Position numbers and translations under genes: made by a program. From positions 124,001-188,000 of the forward strand of contig NZ_FOIC01000003.1 of NCBI RefSeq assembly GCF_900111485.1: 64,000 nucleotides of DNA. Direction: 5' to 3'. Of the stretch, positions 1-8,485 are shown piece by piece (the first letter of the stretch is position 1; each line of letters opens with the position of its first letter). The stretch comes from Natrinema hispanicum (lineage in GTDB: Archaea > Halobacteriota > Halobacteria > Halobacteriales > Natrialbaceae). The notes beneath the pieces were generated by a model. The model made no database searches. It was not told the origin of the DNA and was given only the letters and a program-made list of their open reading frames with translations.

Positions 1-227
1 ACCTGCTCCCCGAGCTGGGAGGCGTGAATCGTCGCGTTATCGCCGACGTGCGTTTCACGGCCGATGCGGACGGGACCGACGTCACCGCGAAGCACGACAC
101 CGGGCCAGACGCTCGCGTCGGCACCGATGTCGACATCACCAACGAGCGTCGCCTCTCGGCTTACCTGTGCTGTCTCATCGATCGTCGGTTGAGTCCCCTC
201 GAACGCGTAGGTTCGCCTGTCAACCAT
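1..227 (-). CDS. gamma-carbonic anhydrase-like hexapeptide-repeat protein (C-terminus missing)
   Basis: The frame reads on the minus strand from an ATG at 227 and runs off the left edge, so only about the first 75 residues are present. They show the imperfect hexapeptide pattern of left-handed beta-helix proteins (VGDVDIGADASVWPGVVLRG, then VRIGRETHVGDNATIHAS). The W-P-G-V-x-L-R-G-D segment followed by an N-A-T-I-H strand is typical of the gamma-carbonic anhydrase/YrdA/PaaY family, which are trimers binding metal between subunits. The metal-binding histidines further downstream lie outside the window, so carbonic anhydrase activity cannot be judged. A TATA-like box sits about 27 bp upstream. 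Confidence 0.8.
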   Translation of the reverse strand, partial: MVDRRTYAFEGTQPTIDETAQVSREATLVGDVDIGADASVWPGVVLRGDVGPVRIGRETHVGDNATIHASQLGEQ

Positions 228-249
228 GTCCGCGTGCTCAACGATCAGA

Positions 250-259
250 CATATAATAC
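250..259 (-). promoter_or_regulatory. TATA box of the gamma-CA-like gene
   Basis: The minus strand reads GTATTATATG here, centred about 27 bp before the ATG at 227. That spacing fits a leaderless haloarchaeal transcript. Confidence 0.6.
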
Positions 260-378
260 TGAAGTGTGTTAGATGTGACAATCACGCCGCGGCTACATTC
301 GCGGGTGCCGAAACGATGATTTGATCGACTGTGCGTGCCCACGCGGCGGCTCGAGCCGGGTGTGTCGACAGAGCGAGC

Positions 379-648
379 TTACGATTCGATCTTGTCGACG
401 ATCTCACGCGCCTCTTCTTTCGCTGTGTCCTCATCGACGTGTTTGTCGATCAGAACGCCCGTGACCTCCCAGTCGTCTTCACCCTCGAGTCTTCCCGTGC
501 GGACCTCACTGCCTGCCGAGACCGACCGCGCCGGTTGCTCCGTCCAGTCTGGAGTCCGAATCTCCTCGTATCGATCGAGATCGCGAAACCGGACGTGGAT
601 GTAGTCGTCTTCCGTCTCGACTTTATTGATATCAGGGGTGTTAGCCAT
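379..648 (-). CDS. small acidic haloarchaeal hypothetical protein
   Basis: An 89-residue acidic protein that I do not recognise. It is soluble, with no membrane segment or cysteine motif. The middle carries short beta-like stretches (YIHVRFRDL, WEVTGVLIDKHV) and the C-terminus is a charged helix rich in Glu and Lys. In-frame upstream codons run into TGA, so the ATG at 648 is the only good start. Codon use matches its neighbours. It lies between the gamma-CA-like gene and glnA on the same strand, but gaps of 150 and 230 bp give no strong operon argument. Confidence 0.65.
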   Translation of the reverse strand: MANTPDINKVETEDDYIHVRFRDLDRYEEIRTPDWTEQPARSVSAGSEVRTGRLEGEDDWEVTGVLIDKHVDEDTAKEEAREIVDKIES

Positions 649-836
649 ACGCGGTCGTCAGACGGCCACACCGCTACGCTTCGACCTTGAACGTGCGCGT
701 CGGGTGTGCAATGCCTGGCCGTCGCTCCAACAGCTGCCCGGGAAACGTCGCCAGTGGTGCTATCCGGTGGATCTCGCGCCCGCGTGGGAGCACGCTCGAG
801 GGCCACGACACGACCGATTAGCGACTGACCGACCGC

Positions 837-846
837 AATATAAAAG
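837..846. promoter_or_regulatory. TATA-like AT-rich motif without an obvious gene
   Basis: AATATAAAAG is a good TATA core in a GC-rich gap of 229 bp between glnA and the 379-648 gene. Read on the minus strand it lies about 190 bp before the next ATG (648), which would give a long leader. It could alternatively serve an unrecognised small transcript. Confidence 0.3.
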
Positions 847-877
847 AACCGACGCTATGGGAACAGCAGGAACCGGG

Positions 878-2233
878 TTAGAACGTTTCGAGGTAGCGGT
901 CGAGTTCCCACTCGGAGACGTCGATGAGGTATTCCTCGAACTCCTGGCGTTTGGCCTCGATGAACTTGGAGGCGACGTGATCGCCGAGCGCGCTGTACAT
1001 CGCTTCGTCTTCCTCTAAGGCGTCGACGGCCTCGCCGAGGTTGGCCGGCAGCGTATCGATGCCGTACTCCTCGCGTTTCTGTTCGTCGAAGTCGTAGATG
1101 TTCTCGCGAACCGGGTCGGGACACTCGAGTCCCTGCTCGATGCCGTCGAGACCGGCGTGGATCATGACCGCAAGCGCGAGGTAGGGGTTACACGACGGGT
1201 CGGGCGAGCGCAGTTCGATGCGCGACGCGGCGGGCGTGCGTGCGGCAGGTCGGCGGATCAGTGCCGAGCGGTTGCGGTCGGACCACGCGACGTAGACGGG
1301 AGCTTCGTAGCCCGGCACCAGTCGCTTGTAGCTGTTGACAGTGGGGTTTGCGATCGCCGTGATCGCAGGTGCGTGCTCTAAGATCCCGGCGGTGAAGGCG
1401 TGGGCCTCCTCGCTCAGGTTGAACTCGTCGTCGTCGTCGTGGAAGGCGTTCTCGCCGTCCTCGGTGAACAACGAGATGTGCGTGTGCATCCCCGAGCCGT
1501 TGATCTTCGGGATGGGCTTGGGCATGAACGTCGCGTGCAGATCGTGCTGGGCGGCGATTGCACGGACGACCGTGCGGAAGGTACCGACGTTGTCGGCCGT
1601 CGTCAGGGCGTCGTCGTAGGTGAAGTTGATCTCGTGTTGGCCTTCAGCGACCTCGTGGTGGCTGGCTTCGACCTCGAAGCCCATGCTCTCGAGGCCGTAG
1701 ATGATGTCACGGCGAACGTCGGAGGCGAGGTCTTTCGGCGCGAGGTCGAAGTAGCCGCCGGCGTCGTTGGTCTTGGTCGTCGCGCGGCCCTCTTCGTCTT
1801 CTTCGAACAGGAAGAATTCCGGCTCGGGTGCGGCGTTGACCGTATAGCCCATCTCGTTGGCGCGGTCGAGCGCGTTCTTGAGGACGCGACGCGGGTCACC
1901 CTCGAAGGGTTCGCTGGTATAGGTGTCGTAGACGTCACAGATCATTCGGGCGGCAGCGCTGCCCTCTTTCTTGCGCCACGGCAGAATCGCAAACGTCTCT
2001 GGGTCGGGCTTGAGCCGCATGTCCGATTCCTGAATGCGCACGAAGCCTTCGATAGAAGAACCGTCGAAATAGATCCCCTCTTCAAAGGCCTTCTCGGCCT
2101 GACGGGCTGGGACGGAGACGTTCTTGACCGTTCCGAGAATGTCGGTAAACTGCAGTCGGAGGAAGTCAACGTCTTTTTCCTCGATCTCGTCCAGCACCGC
2201 CTGTTCTGTTTCTGTGAGGTTTCCGCTTGTCAT
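878..2233 (-). CDS. glnA: glutamine synthetase, type I
   Basis: This 451-residue protein makes glutamine from glutamate, ammonia and ATP, the main ammonium-assimilation step. It has the family layout: an N-terminal beta-grasp ([15 protein letters not shown]), the ATP/metal region with PEPEFFLF, the signature [12 protein letters not shown], the [12 protein letters not shown] segment, and a C-terminal [19 protein letters not shown]. Length is normal for short type I-alpha enzymes. I do not see the adenylylation-loop tyrosine region of I-beta enzymes, so control is probably transcriptional or by effector or PII binding. It is divergent from an Lrp-family gene; in Halobacterium salinarum an Lrp protein encoded beside glnA activates it, which makes the same control likely here. 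Confidence 0.97.
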   Translation of the reverse strand: MTSGNLTETEQAVLDEIEEKDVDFLRLQFTDILGTVKNVSVPARQAEKAFEEGIYFDGSSIEGFVRIQESDMRLKPDPETFAILPWRKKEGSAAARMICDVYDTYTSEPFEGDPRRVLKNALDRANEMGYTVNAAPEPEFFLFEEDEEGRATTKTNDAGGYFDLAPKDLASDVRRDIIYGLESMGFEVEASHHEVAEGQHEINFTYDDALTTADNVGTFRTVVRAIAAQHDLHATFMPKPIPKINGSGMHTHISLFTEDGENAFHDDDDEFNLSEEAHAFTAGILEHAPAITAIANPTVNSYKRLVPGYEAPVYVAWSDRNRSALIRRPAARTPAASRIELRSPDPSCNPYLALAVMIHAGLDGIEQGLECPDPVRENIYDFDEQKREEYGIDTLPANLGEAVDALEEDEAMYSALGDHVASKFIEAKRQEFEEYLIDVSEWELDRYLETF

Positions 2234-2356
2234 CTTTCTCGTCGTCGTATTCTCGTAACCCGCTTACTAAAACACTACTGTTCCGAGCAAATCTTCTCTC
2301 TCCCGTCCCAAACTGCATATTCGTAAAGTTCTAAAGGCTTCAATGAGTGAGTCGAT
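2234..2356. promoter_or_regulatory. divergent glnA / lrp promoter region
   Basis: This 123 bp gap carries promoters for both genes. On the minus strand GTTTTAGTAAG (2263-2273) lies about 35 bp before the glnA ATG. On the plus strand TTCTAAAGG (about 2329-2337) lies about 25 bp before the lrp start. No long palindrome stands out, so the Lrp site cannot be placed by eye. Confidence 0.55.
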
Positions 2357-2827
2357 GTGATGACGTACGAAAATCTCGATGCAAAACTAGTGAATGCACT
2401 TCTCGGCGACGGTCGGGCGAGCCTGCGCAGCCTCGCCGAGGAGCTCGACGTCTCCGTGACGACCGTCTCGAATCACCTCTCCGATCTCGAGGAAGAGGGT
2501 GTCATCGAGGGCTATACCCCCCGCGTCGATTACGACGCGGTTGGCTACGACGTAACCGCCGTCATCCAGCTGCAAGTCGAGGGGAATGCCCTGCCTGACG
2601 TCACCGACACGCTACGCGACCACCGCCAGATGACCAGCGTCTACGAGGTCACCGGCGACTACGACGTGATCGCCATCGGCAAGTTCGAAAACACTGACGG
2701 CATGAACGACCAGATCAAAGAACTGCTGACCGACCCCGATATCAAAGCCTCGAACACCAGCGTCGTGTTGAACGCCGTTTCCGAGAACGAACAGTTCGAG
2801 CTCGAGGTCGACGAGGAAGCGGCCTAA
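2357..2827 (+). CDS. lrp: Lrp/AsnC family transcriptional regulator
   Basis: A 156-residue regulator with the usual two domains. The N-terminal winged helix (about residues 5-60) contains [20 protein letters not shown] and a recognition helix [13 protein letters not shown]. The C-terminal RAM (AsnC) effector-binding domain follows, with [16 protein letters not shown]. The start may be the GTG at 2357 or, more likely, the ATG at 2360. The RAM domain binds amino acids or related ligands and drives dimer-to-octamer assembly in the family. Its divergent position next to glnA suggests control of nitrogen assimilation, as reported for the Halobacterium orthologue. Confidence 0.93.
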   Translation: MMTYENLDAKLVNALLGDGRASLRSLAEELDVSVTTVSNHLSDLEEEGVIEGYTPRVDYDAVGYDVTAVIQLQVEGNALPDVTDTLRDHRQMTSVYEVTGDYDVIAIGKFENTDGMNDQIKELLTDPDIKASNTSVVLNAVSENEQFELEVDEEAA

Positions 2828-3050
2828 TTCGGAGGGACACCGGAGGGGGAAGTGAGCAGCCGAAAACACTCCTGAACGCGAAAAGAAACTGAAATTCTCG
2901 ACGAGGTCGATGTGTGCAGCGGTATCGACTGCTGTTTTAAGTGTATCTGTGCCGGGCGGGTCAGTACGACGCCACTGTTCTTTCGGATTGCAAACGGCGT
3001 GTTCCGAAGCCGAAGCGTTGACTATCTCACCGCCGATACGGGTGGACAGG

Positions 3051-3239
3051 ATGGACGATAGTTCCGACACGCAATCTACAACTCCTCCACGGACACGCCC
3101 ACCGCTTCCGGCCGAGAACATGATGGTCACTGACACGTACCGACGCGAAGACGAGGTCTGGTTCGTCGTGACCAGTATGTCGACGCCGCTGGTCGAATTT
3201 CACGTCCACGAAGGCGTCATCGAACCGATCGAAGGATAA
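3051..3239 (+). CDS. small haloarchaeal hypothetical protein
   Basis: A 62-residue protein from the ATG at 3051; the longer open frame upstream has non-halophilic composition and is not used. The N-terminus is Ser/Thr/Pro-rich and disordered-looking. The C-terminal half (VTDTYRREDEVWFVVTSMST, then EFHVHEGVIEPI) has alternating beta-strand character like a small beta-barrel. I do not recognise the family. It stands alone between lrp and the protease gene. Confidence 0.55.
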   Translation: MDDSSDTQSTTPPRTRPPLPAENMMVTDTYRREDEVWFVVTSMSTPLVEFHVHEGVIEPIEG

Positions 3240-3400
3240 CGCCGTACTGATCGAGGGGGCCTGCCTTGGTGGGGCCATCGAACGGGAACCCACTTTTCAA
3301 CCCGAGACGCTTCCGACTGCGGTCGCGTCGACTCGTCACCACTGAAAATAATCCCGCACATGTATTGCGGGGATTGAGAGTTCACCCACGCTGATAAGCA

Positions 3401-3412
3401 AGTAATATTACT
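3401..3412. promoter_or_regulatory. 12-bp perfect palindrome at the protease promoter
   Basis: AGTAATATTACT is a perfect inverted repeat directly beside the TATA-like sequence of the protease gene. Its place over the BRE/TATA region makes it a candidate operator. Confidence 0.45.
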
Positions 3413-3498
3413 AATAATTATATTTTTGTGCGTAGTAATGGTGGGCATGCCTTGCCGGACGCGGCTGACGACCAGTATCGGACGACGAGTACTGACAC

Positions 3499-3504
3499 GG
3501 AGGT
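3499..3504 (+). promoter_or_regulatory. strong Shine-Dalgarno of the protease gene
   Basis: GGAGGT lies 6 nt before the ATG at 3511 and fully matches the archaeal anti-SD. Most genes here lack such a site, so it fixes this start and implies a leadered mRNA. Confidence 0.8.
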
Positions 3505-3510
3505 CCTACA

Positions 3511-4782
3511 ATGGCACAGATACAAGCAATGGAAATCCCAGAATCGATCCGCGAAGAGCTTGAATCGACTGAAAACGTAACTGGAACGGCGTTCGGGCTG
3601 AAACAGACTCGAGACGAGGGAATAACGGATACAGAAGCGATCGTGGTCTACGTCGACGAGAAACGGCCGGAAGAGGAACTGGCCGACGAGGAGATCCTCC
3701 CCGAGGAACTCGAAATCGACGACGAGACCTATAAAGTCGACGTCCAGGAATCAGGCGACGTGAAGATGCTCGAGCAGGCGCTGCGGCCGGCAGAACCACC
3801 GATGGAGATCGCCGAAGCGGAGCCGGAACTCGAGGCGATCCCGTCGAGTCTCTCTCGAAAAGAAAAGTGGCGACCAGCGCCGGCCGGCGTCTCCGTGGGC
3901 CACCCGAACGTGACTGCGGGGACACTCGGAACGCCACCGTTGCGGACGACAGACGGACGCACGGTTTTCCTCACAAACTCGCACGTGGCCGCAGACAGCG
4001 GGGACGCAAGTCAGGGCGACGACGTGTATCAGCCCGGCACGTACGATGGCGGCGGGGCAAACGATATCATCGGGACCCTGGTCGACTTCAGCGAAATCTC
4101 GACGAGCGAGGACAACACCACCGATAGCGCGCTCGTCGAGGTCCGCCCGGATCACCTCCAATCGGATATCTTCGAAGTCGAGTCGGACCTGCGAGCGTTC
4201 ACCGACGCGGAGCTCGGACAACGGCACACGAAAAGTGGTCGAACGACCTCGGTGACTGCCGGGAAATGCACTGCACGAAACGCCACGTTCAACGTGGGGT
4301 CCAAACACGGCACCGCCAAATTCGTCGGGCTCGACGTCTTCGAGCCGATCGCATCCGGCGGAGACAGCGGGAGCCTCATTGGTCTCGAGCGGGCCGACGG
4401 CTTCTACGGCACGAGCCTCCTGTTTGCCGGAAGTAGCAGTCTGACGCTCGGAATCCCGATGGACACCGTCCAGCAGTTCCACGGGCAGCTCGAGCCGATG
4501 ACCGGCCGAGAACTGGTCGACCCGGACGACCTCCGGATTACGGGGACCACGTTCTCGATGACGCTCAAGGGCGGACAGACGATCGCCCGATGGAGTGGCC
4601 CCTGGAACGACCGCTACAACGTCGACTTCGATGCGATCCCGACCACGACGGACGGATGGGTAAGCAGTTCGGTCGAGTCGGTGTACAAAACGAACAGCGG
4701 GATCTATTATCGAATCCGCATGGAGAACAAGCGGTCCAATTCACCGGTCGACTGTGACGTCAAATACGTCGTCAGACGGTAG
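3511..4782 (+). CDS. intracellular trypsin-like (S1-fold) serine protease with N- and C-terminal extra domains
   Basis: A 423-residue protein with a chymotrypsin-fold catalytic triad visible as His158 (LTNSHVAA), Asp205 (TDSALVEV) and Ser286 (GGDSGS). Residues 1-110 form an acidic N-terminal domain with an IVVYVDEKRP-type strand, resembling the N-terminal domain of some bacterial/plant Nal1-like peptidases. Residues about 343-423 form a beta-rich, Trp-containing domain (ARWSGPWND, then YYRIRMENK) that could bind a ligand. There is no Sec or Tat signal and no membrane segment, so it should act in the cytoplasm unless exported another way, which is unusual for this fold in haloarchaea. A small ORF follows 10 bp downstream. 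The substrate is unknown. Confidence 0.8.
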   Translation: MAQIQAMEIPESIREELESTENVTGTAFGLKQTRDEGITDTEAIVVYVDEKRPEEELADEEILPEELEIDDETYKVDVQESGDVKMLEQALRPAEPPMEIAEAEPELEAIPSSLSRKEKWRPAPAGVSVGHPNVTAGTLGTPPLRTTDGRTVFLTNSHVAADSGDASQGDDVYQPGTYDGGGANDIIGTLVDFSEISTSEDNTTDSALVEVRPDHLQSDIFEVESDLRAFTDAELGQRHTKSGRTTSVTAGKCTARNATFNVGSKHGTAKFVGLDVFEPIASGGDSGSLIGLERADGFYGTSLLFAGSSSLTLGIPMDTVQQFHGQLEPMTGRELVDPDDLRITGTTFSMTLKGGQTIARWSGPWNDRYNVDFDAIPTTTDGWVSSSVESVYKTNSGIYYRIRMENKRSNSPVDCDVKYVVRR

Positions 4783-4792
4783 TGAGTACACA

Positions 4793-5038
4793 ATGGAAAT
4801 AACGATCACGACCCACGACTCGGAACCCGTCGACGTCGTCACCGAGACAGCCGAATCGGAACGTCACCATGCTGACAGCCAGCCGCCGGAGGAGTCACCT
4901 GCGGAAACCGTCGTGTCTCCGCCCGAGCGATATCAACCCCAGCAGCTGACGATCGCCGTCGAGTCCAACCTCCCCACCGAAGAGGGGACCGATGTTGCCG
5001 GTCCGCCACCTGCATTCGGCCCGCCTGGTTCGTGGTAG
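4793..5038 (+). CDS. small Pro/Glu-rich hypothetical protein downstream of the protease
   Basis: An 81-residue ORF from the ATG at 4793, 10 bp after the protease stop, so probably cotranscribed. It starts with a beta-like MEITITTHDSEPVDVVTE, continues with a Pro/Glu-rich disordered stretch, and ends with a proline-rich AGPPPAFGPPGSW tail. There are no cysteines and no transmembrane segment. I do not recognise it. Its position makes it a candidate substrate, inhibitor or partner of the protease, but nothing in the sequence proves that. Confidence 0.55.
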   Translation: MEITITTHDSEPVDVVTETAESERHHADSQPPEESPAETVVSPPERYQPQQLTIAVESNLPTEEGTDVAGPPPAFGPPGSW

Positions 5039-5209
5039 GCCAGCCACGCGGATCGATGAGGGATCAGCCCTCGATGAATCACACCCGGTAAATACTCTTC
5101 CGGGGCTGCATTTTATTTGTCGATAATTGGATGCAAACCGGAGTCAATCGTTCGAGAAATCGTCCGATTCGTCGACGTACCGACTGGCGGAAAAATCGGG
5201 GTCCGTCGT

Positions 5210-5237
5210 GTTTCAGCGAGCGAATCAGCGCTGAAAC
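5210..5237. terminator. 9-bp perfect hairpin between convergent genes
   Basis: GTTTCAGCG (5210-5218) pairs perfectly with CGCTGAAAC (5229-5237) across a 10-nt loop. It lies about 75 bp past the end of the thermosome gene (minus strand), in the gap between convergent genes. It may act as a terminator or 3' RNA-stabilising structure. Confidence 0.5.
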
Positions 5238-5244
5238 GCGTTGT

Positions 5245-5265
5245 TCGGCACCTGAAAAGTGCCGA
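5245..5265. terminator. second hairpin downstream of the thermosome gene
   Basis: TCGGCAC pairs with GTGCCGA across a 7-nt loop, only 7 bp from the first hairpin. On the minus strand it is reached first, about 50 bp after the thermosome stop. Confidence 0.5.
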
Positions 5266-5314
5266 TCGACGTTTCGCGGTCCGTTCGTCTATGGGTGCGT
5301 GGGCAAGCCCTCGC

Positions 5315-6979
5315 TTACATCATGCCGCCCATGCCGCCGCCCATACCGCCCATGCCGCCGGCACCGGGTGCGCCTTCTTCGTCGTCGCCCTTGTCGGTCG
5401 ACAGGTCACCGGCGGAGATGATGTCGTCGATTTTGAGCACGAGGTTGGCCGCTTCGGCAGCGGAGGTGACGGCCTGTTCCTTGGCGTGGGCCGGTTCGAC
5501 GACGCCAGCTTCGAAGGTGTCCTCGACATCGCCCGAGAAGACGTTCAGGCCGGCCGTAATCTGACCGTCGTCGTGGGCCGCACGAAGGTCGACCAGCGTG
5601 TCGATCGAGTCGAGCCCGGCGTTCCCGGCGAGGACGCGCGGGACGAGCTCAAGCGAGTCGGCGAACGCTTCGACGGCGAGTTGCTCGCGACCGGAGACCG
5701 AGTCAGCGTAGTCACGGAGTCGCGAGGCGAGTTCGACTTCGATCGCACCGCCGCCCGCGAGGACGCGGCCGTCGGAGACGGTCTGCGCGACGACGTCGAG
5801 CGCGTCGTTGACGCCGCGCTCGAGTTCGTCGACGACGTGGTCGGTCGAACCACGCAGCAGGAGGGTGACGCCGTGGGCGTCCTCGCCTTCGACGTAGAAC
5901 AGTTCGTCCTCGTCGTCGCGGGTCACGTCACCGAAGCCGAGGTCGTCCTCCTCGGCGCTCTCGAGGTCGGAGACGATGTTCGCCTCGACGACTTCCTTGA
6001 GGAACTCGAGGTCGGACTTCTTGGCGCGGCGGACTGCGAGGATGCCTTCCTTGGCGAGGTAGTGCTGTGCGAGGTCGTCGATGCCCTTCTGGCAGAAGAC
6101 GACGTCAGCACCGAGATCGGCGATCGTGTCAACCTTCTCCTGAAGCTGTTTCTCCTCGCGGTCGAGGAACTGCTGGAGCTGGTCGGGGTCCGTAACGGAG
6201 ACCTCGGTGTCGATGTCGGTTTCCTCGACCTCGATGGCCTCGTTGAGCAGCAGGATGTCGGCGTCTTCGGCCGACGTGGGCATGTTGTCGTGGACAGGGT
6301 CTTTGTCCACGATGCCGCCCTCGAGCAGATCGGACTCGCCGGCACCGCGGCCGGTCTGGGTCTCGATATTGAGGAACTCGAGGTCGACGACGTTCTCGCC
6401 GTCCTCGCTCTCGACGGTGACCTGGCGGACGGCCTCGACGATGAGTTCGGCGAGATACTCCTTGTTGACCTCGGTGCCCTTGCCGGTCATCGAGGTTTCG
6501 GCGGTCTTGCGGAGGACCTCCTCGTCGCTGGTGTCGATGTCGGTTGCGATGTCGTCGATCTCCTCACGGGCCTGCTCGCTGGCGAGGTGGAAGCCCTTGA
6601 TGATCGCCGTCGGGTGGATGTCCTGCTCGAGCAGGTCCTCGGCGTTCTTGAGGAGTTCACCGGCAATCGCGACGGCCGTCGTGGTGCCGTCGCCGGCTTC
6701 GTCTTCCTGCGTTTCGGCGACTTCGATGATCATCTCGGCCGTCGGGTTGTCGATGTCCATCTCCTTGAGGATGGTGACGCCGTCGTTGGTGATCGTCACC
6801 GATCCCATGGAGTCGACGAGCATCTTGTCCATCCCTTTCGGGCCGAGTGTCGAACGGACTGCTTCAGCGACCGCACGGGCGGCGCTGATGTTGTAATCCT
6901 GCGCGTCCTTGTCCTTGACGCGCTGGGAGTCCTCGCTCATTACGATCATCGGCTGACCCTGCTGCATTCGCTGACTCAT
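5315..6979 (-). CDS. thsA: thermosome (group II chaperonin) subunit
   Basis: A 554-residue chaperonin subunit that assembles into a double-ring ATP-driven folding chamber with a built-in lid. Visible hallmarks are the ATP-binding [24 protein letters not shown] and GDGTTTA motifs, the apical domain in the middle, and the nucleotide motif [10 protein letters not shown] near residue 400. The tail is the typical Gly/Met-rich repeat ([14 protein letters not shown]). Haloarchaea carry up to three paralogues; the N-terminus resembles the CCT1/alpha type of Haloferax, so the symbol is moderately sure. The promoter has a strong TATA box about 31 bp upstream. Halophilic cct genes are heat-shock induced in other species. 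Confidence 0.97.
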   Translation of the reverse strand: MSQRMQQGQPMIVMSEDSQRVKDKDAQDYNISAARAVAEAVRSTLGPKGMDKMLVDSMGSVTITNDGVTILKEMDIDNPTAEMIIEVAETQEDEAGDGTTTAVAIAGELLKNAEDLLEQDIHPTAIIKGFHLASEQAREEIDDIATDIDTSDEEVLRKTAETSMTGKGTEVNKEYLAELIVEAVRQVTVESEDGENVVDLEFLNIETQTGRGAGESDLLEGGIVDKDPVHDNMPTSAEDADILLLNEAIEVEETDIDTEVSVTDPDQLQQFLDREEKQLQEKVDTIADLGADVVFCQKGIDDLAQHYLAKEGILAVRRAKKSDLEFLKEVVEANIVSDLESAEEDDLGFGDVTRDDEDELFYVEGEDAHGVTLLLRGSTDHVVDELERGVNDALDVVAQTVSDGRVLAGGGAIEVELASRLRDYADSVSGREQLAVEAFADSLELVPRVLAGNAGLDSIDTLVDLRAAHDDGQITAGLNVFSGDVEDTFEAGVVEPAHAKEQAVTSAAEAANLVLKIDDIISAGDLSTDKGDDEEGAPGAGGMGGMGGGMGGMM

Positions 6980-7005
6980 AGTCGGTCGAGTGATTGATTG
7001 TGATT

Positions 7006-7015
7006 CTATATAAGC
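7006..7015 (-). promoter_or_regulatory. thermosome TATA box
   Basis: The minus strand reads GCTTATATAG, centred about 31 bp before the thermosome ATG at 6979. It is one of the best TATA matches in the window, in keeping with a highly expressed, heat-inducible gene. Confidence 0.75.
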
Positions 7016-7285
7016 ATTTCCCTATTCTCTCACACTCCGATCGCAGCCTGTTCGGTCGTTGATCGAGGAAAACCGTGGCAGTGCGGGACGATGTCGACGG
7101 TTTTGCTCGGCTGAAGTCGGTCGTTACTCGTTCCCAATCGGTCAGTGACAGAGTGTTTTTATTAGGTCACTCGAGCGCCAGCCACGACGCGTGTGGGTCC
7201 GCCATCACGAGTAAGATAGACAACTCGAACTCGAGTTAATACAGCGGAAGCGTTATAGCGGTAGTCACGTATTACTCTACGAGCA
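7016..7285. other. intergenic region between divergent thermosome and TraB-like genes
   Basis: The whole gap is about 306 bp. Apart from the thermosome TATA box, it holds a T-rich stretch at about 7154-7160, a perfect 10-bp palindrome AACTCGAGTT (7228-7237) and a TATA-like GTTATAG (7252-7258) about 30 bp before the TraB-like start. I see no RNA gene or small ORF in it. Confidence 0.5.
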
Positions 7286-8047
7286 ATGGACGAGCCCTCC
7301 TCGTTCGCCGAATCGTTCGACGATCCTCGGATCACCGCCCAGTTCTGCCGCCGACTTCCCGACACGACCGGCGACCTCGTGTTGATCGGCGTCGTCCACG
7401 ACCATCCCGCCAGCGTCGCCCGTGTCGAGCGCGTCTTGGAACACGTCGACCCGACGACGCTCGCACTCGAGTTGCCGCCGATCGCGCTACCACTGTACCG
7501 CGTGTACGGCCGCACGGGCGATGCTGACGAGTCGACAGCGTCGACGCCGCCACGGTTCGGTGGTGAAATGAGTGCAGCGATCCGCGCTGCGCCCGACGCC
7601 GAAGCCGTCGGCATCGACGCCCCGAACTGGTCGTTTCTTCGCCGGCTCGTCACGCGACTGGTCGCCGACCGTGTCTCGCCCGCGACGGCGCGAGGTGTCC
7701 TCTCAAGTGTCGGTAACGCGACCCGTGATGCACTCACCTATCGGATCGCCGCGACGCTGACCCATGCGACATCGATGACCGTCGTGCCCGGCGACACGGT
7801 CGAATACGATGTCGATCACGGGGATTCGCCGGATCGACAGGCCGCCCACGAGCGCGCCCACGTCGCCAGCATTCAGGCACTGCTTGGCAGCGTCGACACG
7901 GGCGGCACCACCCTGGCGTACCGAGACGACACACGCGAGCGTTGTATGATCGAGCGACTCGAGGAGATCCGCTCGGAGCCGGGCGCGGCCGTCGCTGTCG
8001 TCGGCGTCGATCACCTCGACCGCCTTGCGACAGCGCTGGCGCAATAA
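7286..8047 (+). CDS. TraB/PrgY-like domain protein
   Basis: A 253-residue soluble protein. The start VLIGVVHDHPASVARVERVL, then TLALELPPIALPLY, and the end VAVVGVDHLDRL match the TraB/PrgY/GumN pattern, with a GTxH-like first strand, a conserved Glu in a (V/A)xEL strand and a GxxH motif near the C-terminus. Classical archaeal TraB proteins add a membrane region after this domain; it is absent here. TraB-fold proteins are suspected metal-dependent peptidases or pheromone inhibitors, but archaeal function is not established. The gene is monocistronic, with a TATA-like box about 30 bp upstream. Confidence 0.7.
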   Translation: MDEPSSFAESFDDPRITAQFCRRLPDTTGDLVLIGVVHDHPASVARVERVLEHVDPTTLALELPPIALPLYRVYGRTGDADESTASTPPRFGGEMSAAIRAAPDAEAVGIDAPNWSFLRRLVTRLVADRVSPATARGVLSSVGNATRDALTYRIAATLTHATSMTVVPGDTVEYDVDHGDSPDRQAAHERAHVASIQALLGSVDTGGTTLAYRDDTRERCMIERLEEIRSEPGAAVAVVGVDHLDRLATALAQ

Positions 8048-8084
8048 GACAGCCACCACTCGGCGGCCGCGTCAGTGACGCCAA

Positions 8085-8411
8085 TTATCGCCGTAAGCCC
8101 GACGCGCAGTTCCAGCAGTACGTAAACGTCTGATCGGCCTCGTTTGGTGCGCCACAGTGGGGACAGCGGATCGTCTCCCCGTCGAACTCGCGATCAGTGT
8201 CGTGATCCCGGTCAGCATCGTGTCCCTCGTCCGTGGCACGCGGATAGCGATCGGGACCGGGCGACGAGCGAAGGCTCGCGTGGTTGGGATCGGCAAACGA
8301 CGGCGTTCGCTCGTTCTCGCTGTCGCTGCGCCGGACGTACAGGTAATACAGTAACAGGTGGAGCAGGGCAAACAGCGCGACGTAGCCGATGAGCCAGCCC
8401 CAGAGTGCCAT
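8085..8411 (-). CDS. membrane-anchored zinc-ribbon protein
   Basis: A 108-residue protein. An N-terminal transmembrane helix (WGWLIGYVALFALLHLLLYYL) is followed by a disordered acidic linker and a C-terminal zinc ribbon, CPHCGAPNEADQ then YCWNCASGLRR. The layout matches the haloarchaeal DUF7577-type proteins. The ribbon should face the cytoplasm and may bind protein or nucleic acid partners. Its function is unknown. It lies 3' to 3' with the TraB-like gene, 37 bp apart. Confidence 0.75.
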   Translation of the reverse strand: MALWGWLIGYVALFALLHLLLYYLYVRRSDSENERTPSFADPNHASLRSSPGPDRYPRATDEGHDADRDHDTDREFDGETIRCPHCGAPNEADQTFTYCWNCASGLRR

Positions 8412-8485
8412 CAGTGTGCGATACGGTCTCGAGGCACTTGGATATTCCCCGCTGTCGGGGCTGACGAGAGTCAGGTCGACGAGAA

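Larger units (their letters stand above)
3240..3510. other. AT-rich promoter/leader region of the trypsin-like protease
   Basis: This 271 bp gap is GC-rich on the left, then drops to a strongly AT-rich segment at about 3355-3440, unusual for the window. It holds a perfect palindrome (3401-3412), a TATA-like AATTATATTT (about 3416-3425) and, 85 bp on, a strong Shine-Dalgarno. The transcript therefore probably has a leader of about 60 nt. Confidence 0.5.

Noticed and set aside
450-806. 118-codon minus-strand frame starting near the 837-846 TATA motif
   Set aside because: It overlaps the better 379-648 gene, starts with GTG and is Arg/Ser/Thr-rich in the manner of out-of-frame translation.
5117-6997. 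626-codon plus-strand open frame over the thermosome gene
   Set aside because: It mirrors the thermosome gene; such long antisense frames arise from high GC3 and the acidic codon bias of haloarchaea, and its protein has no family features.
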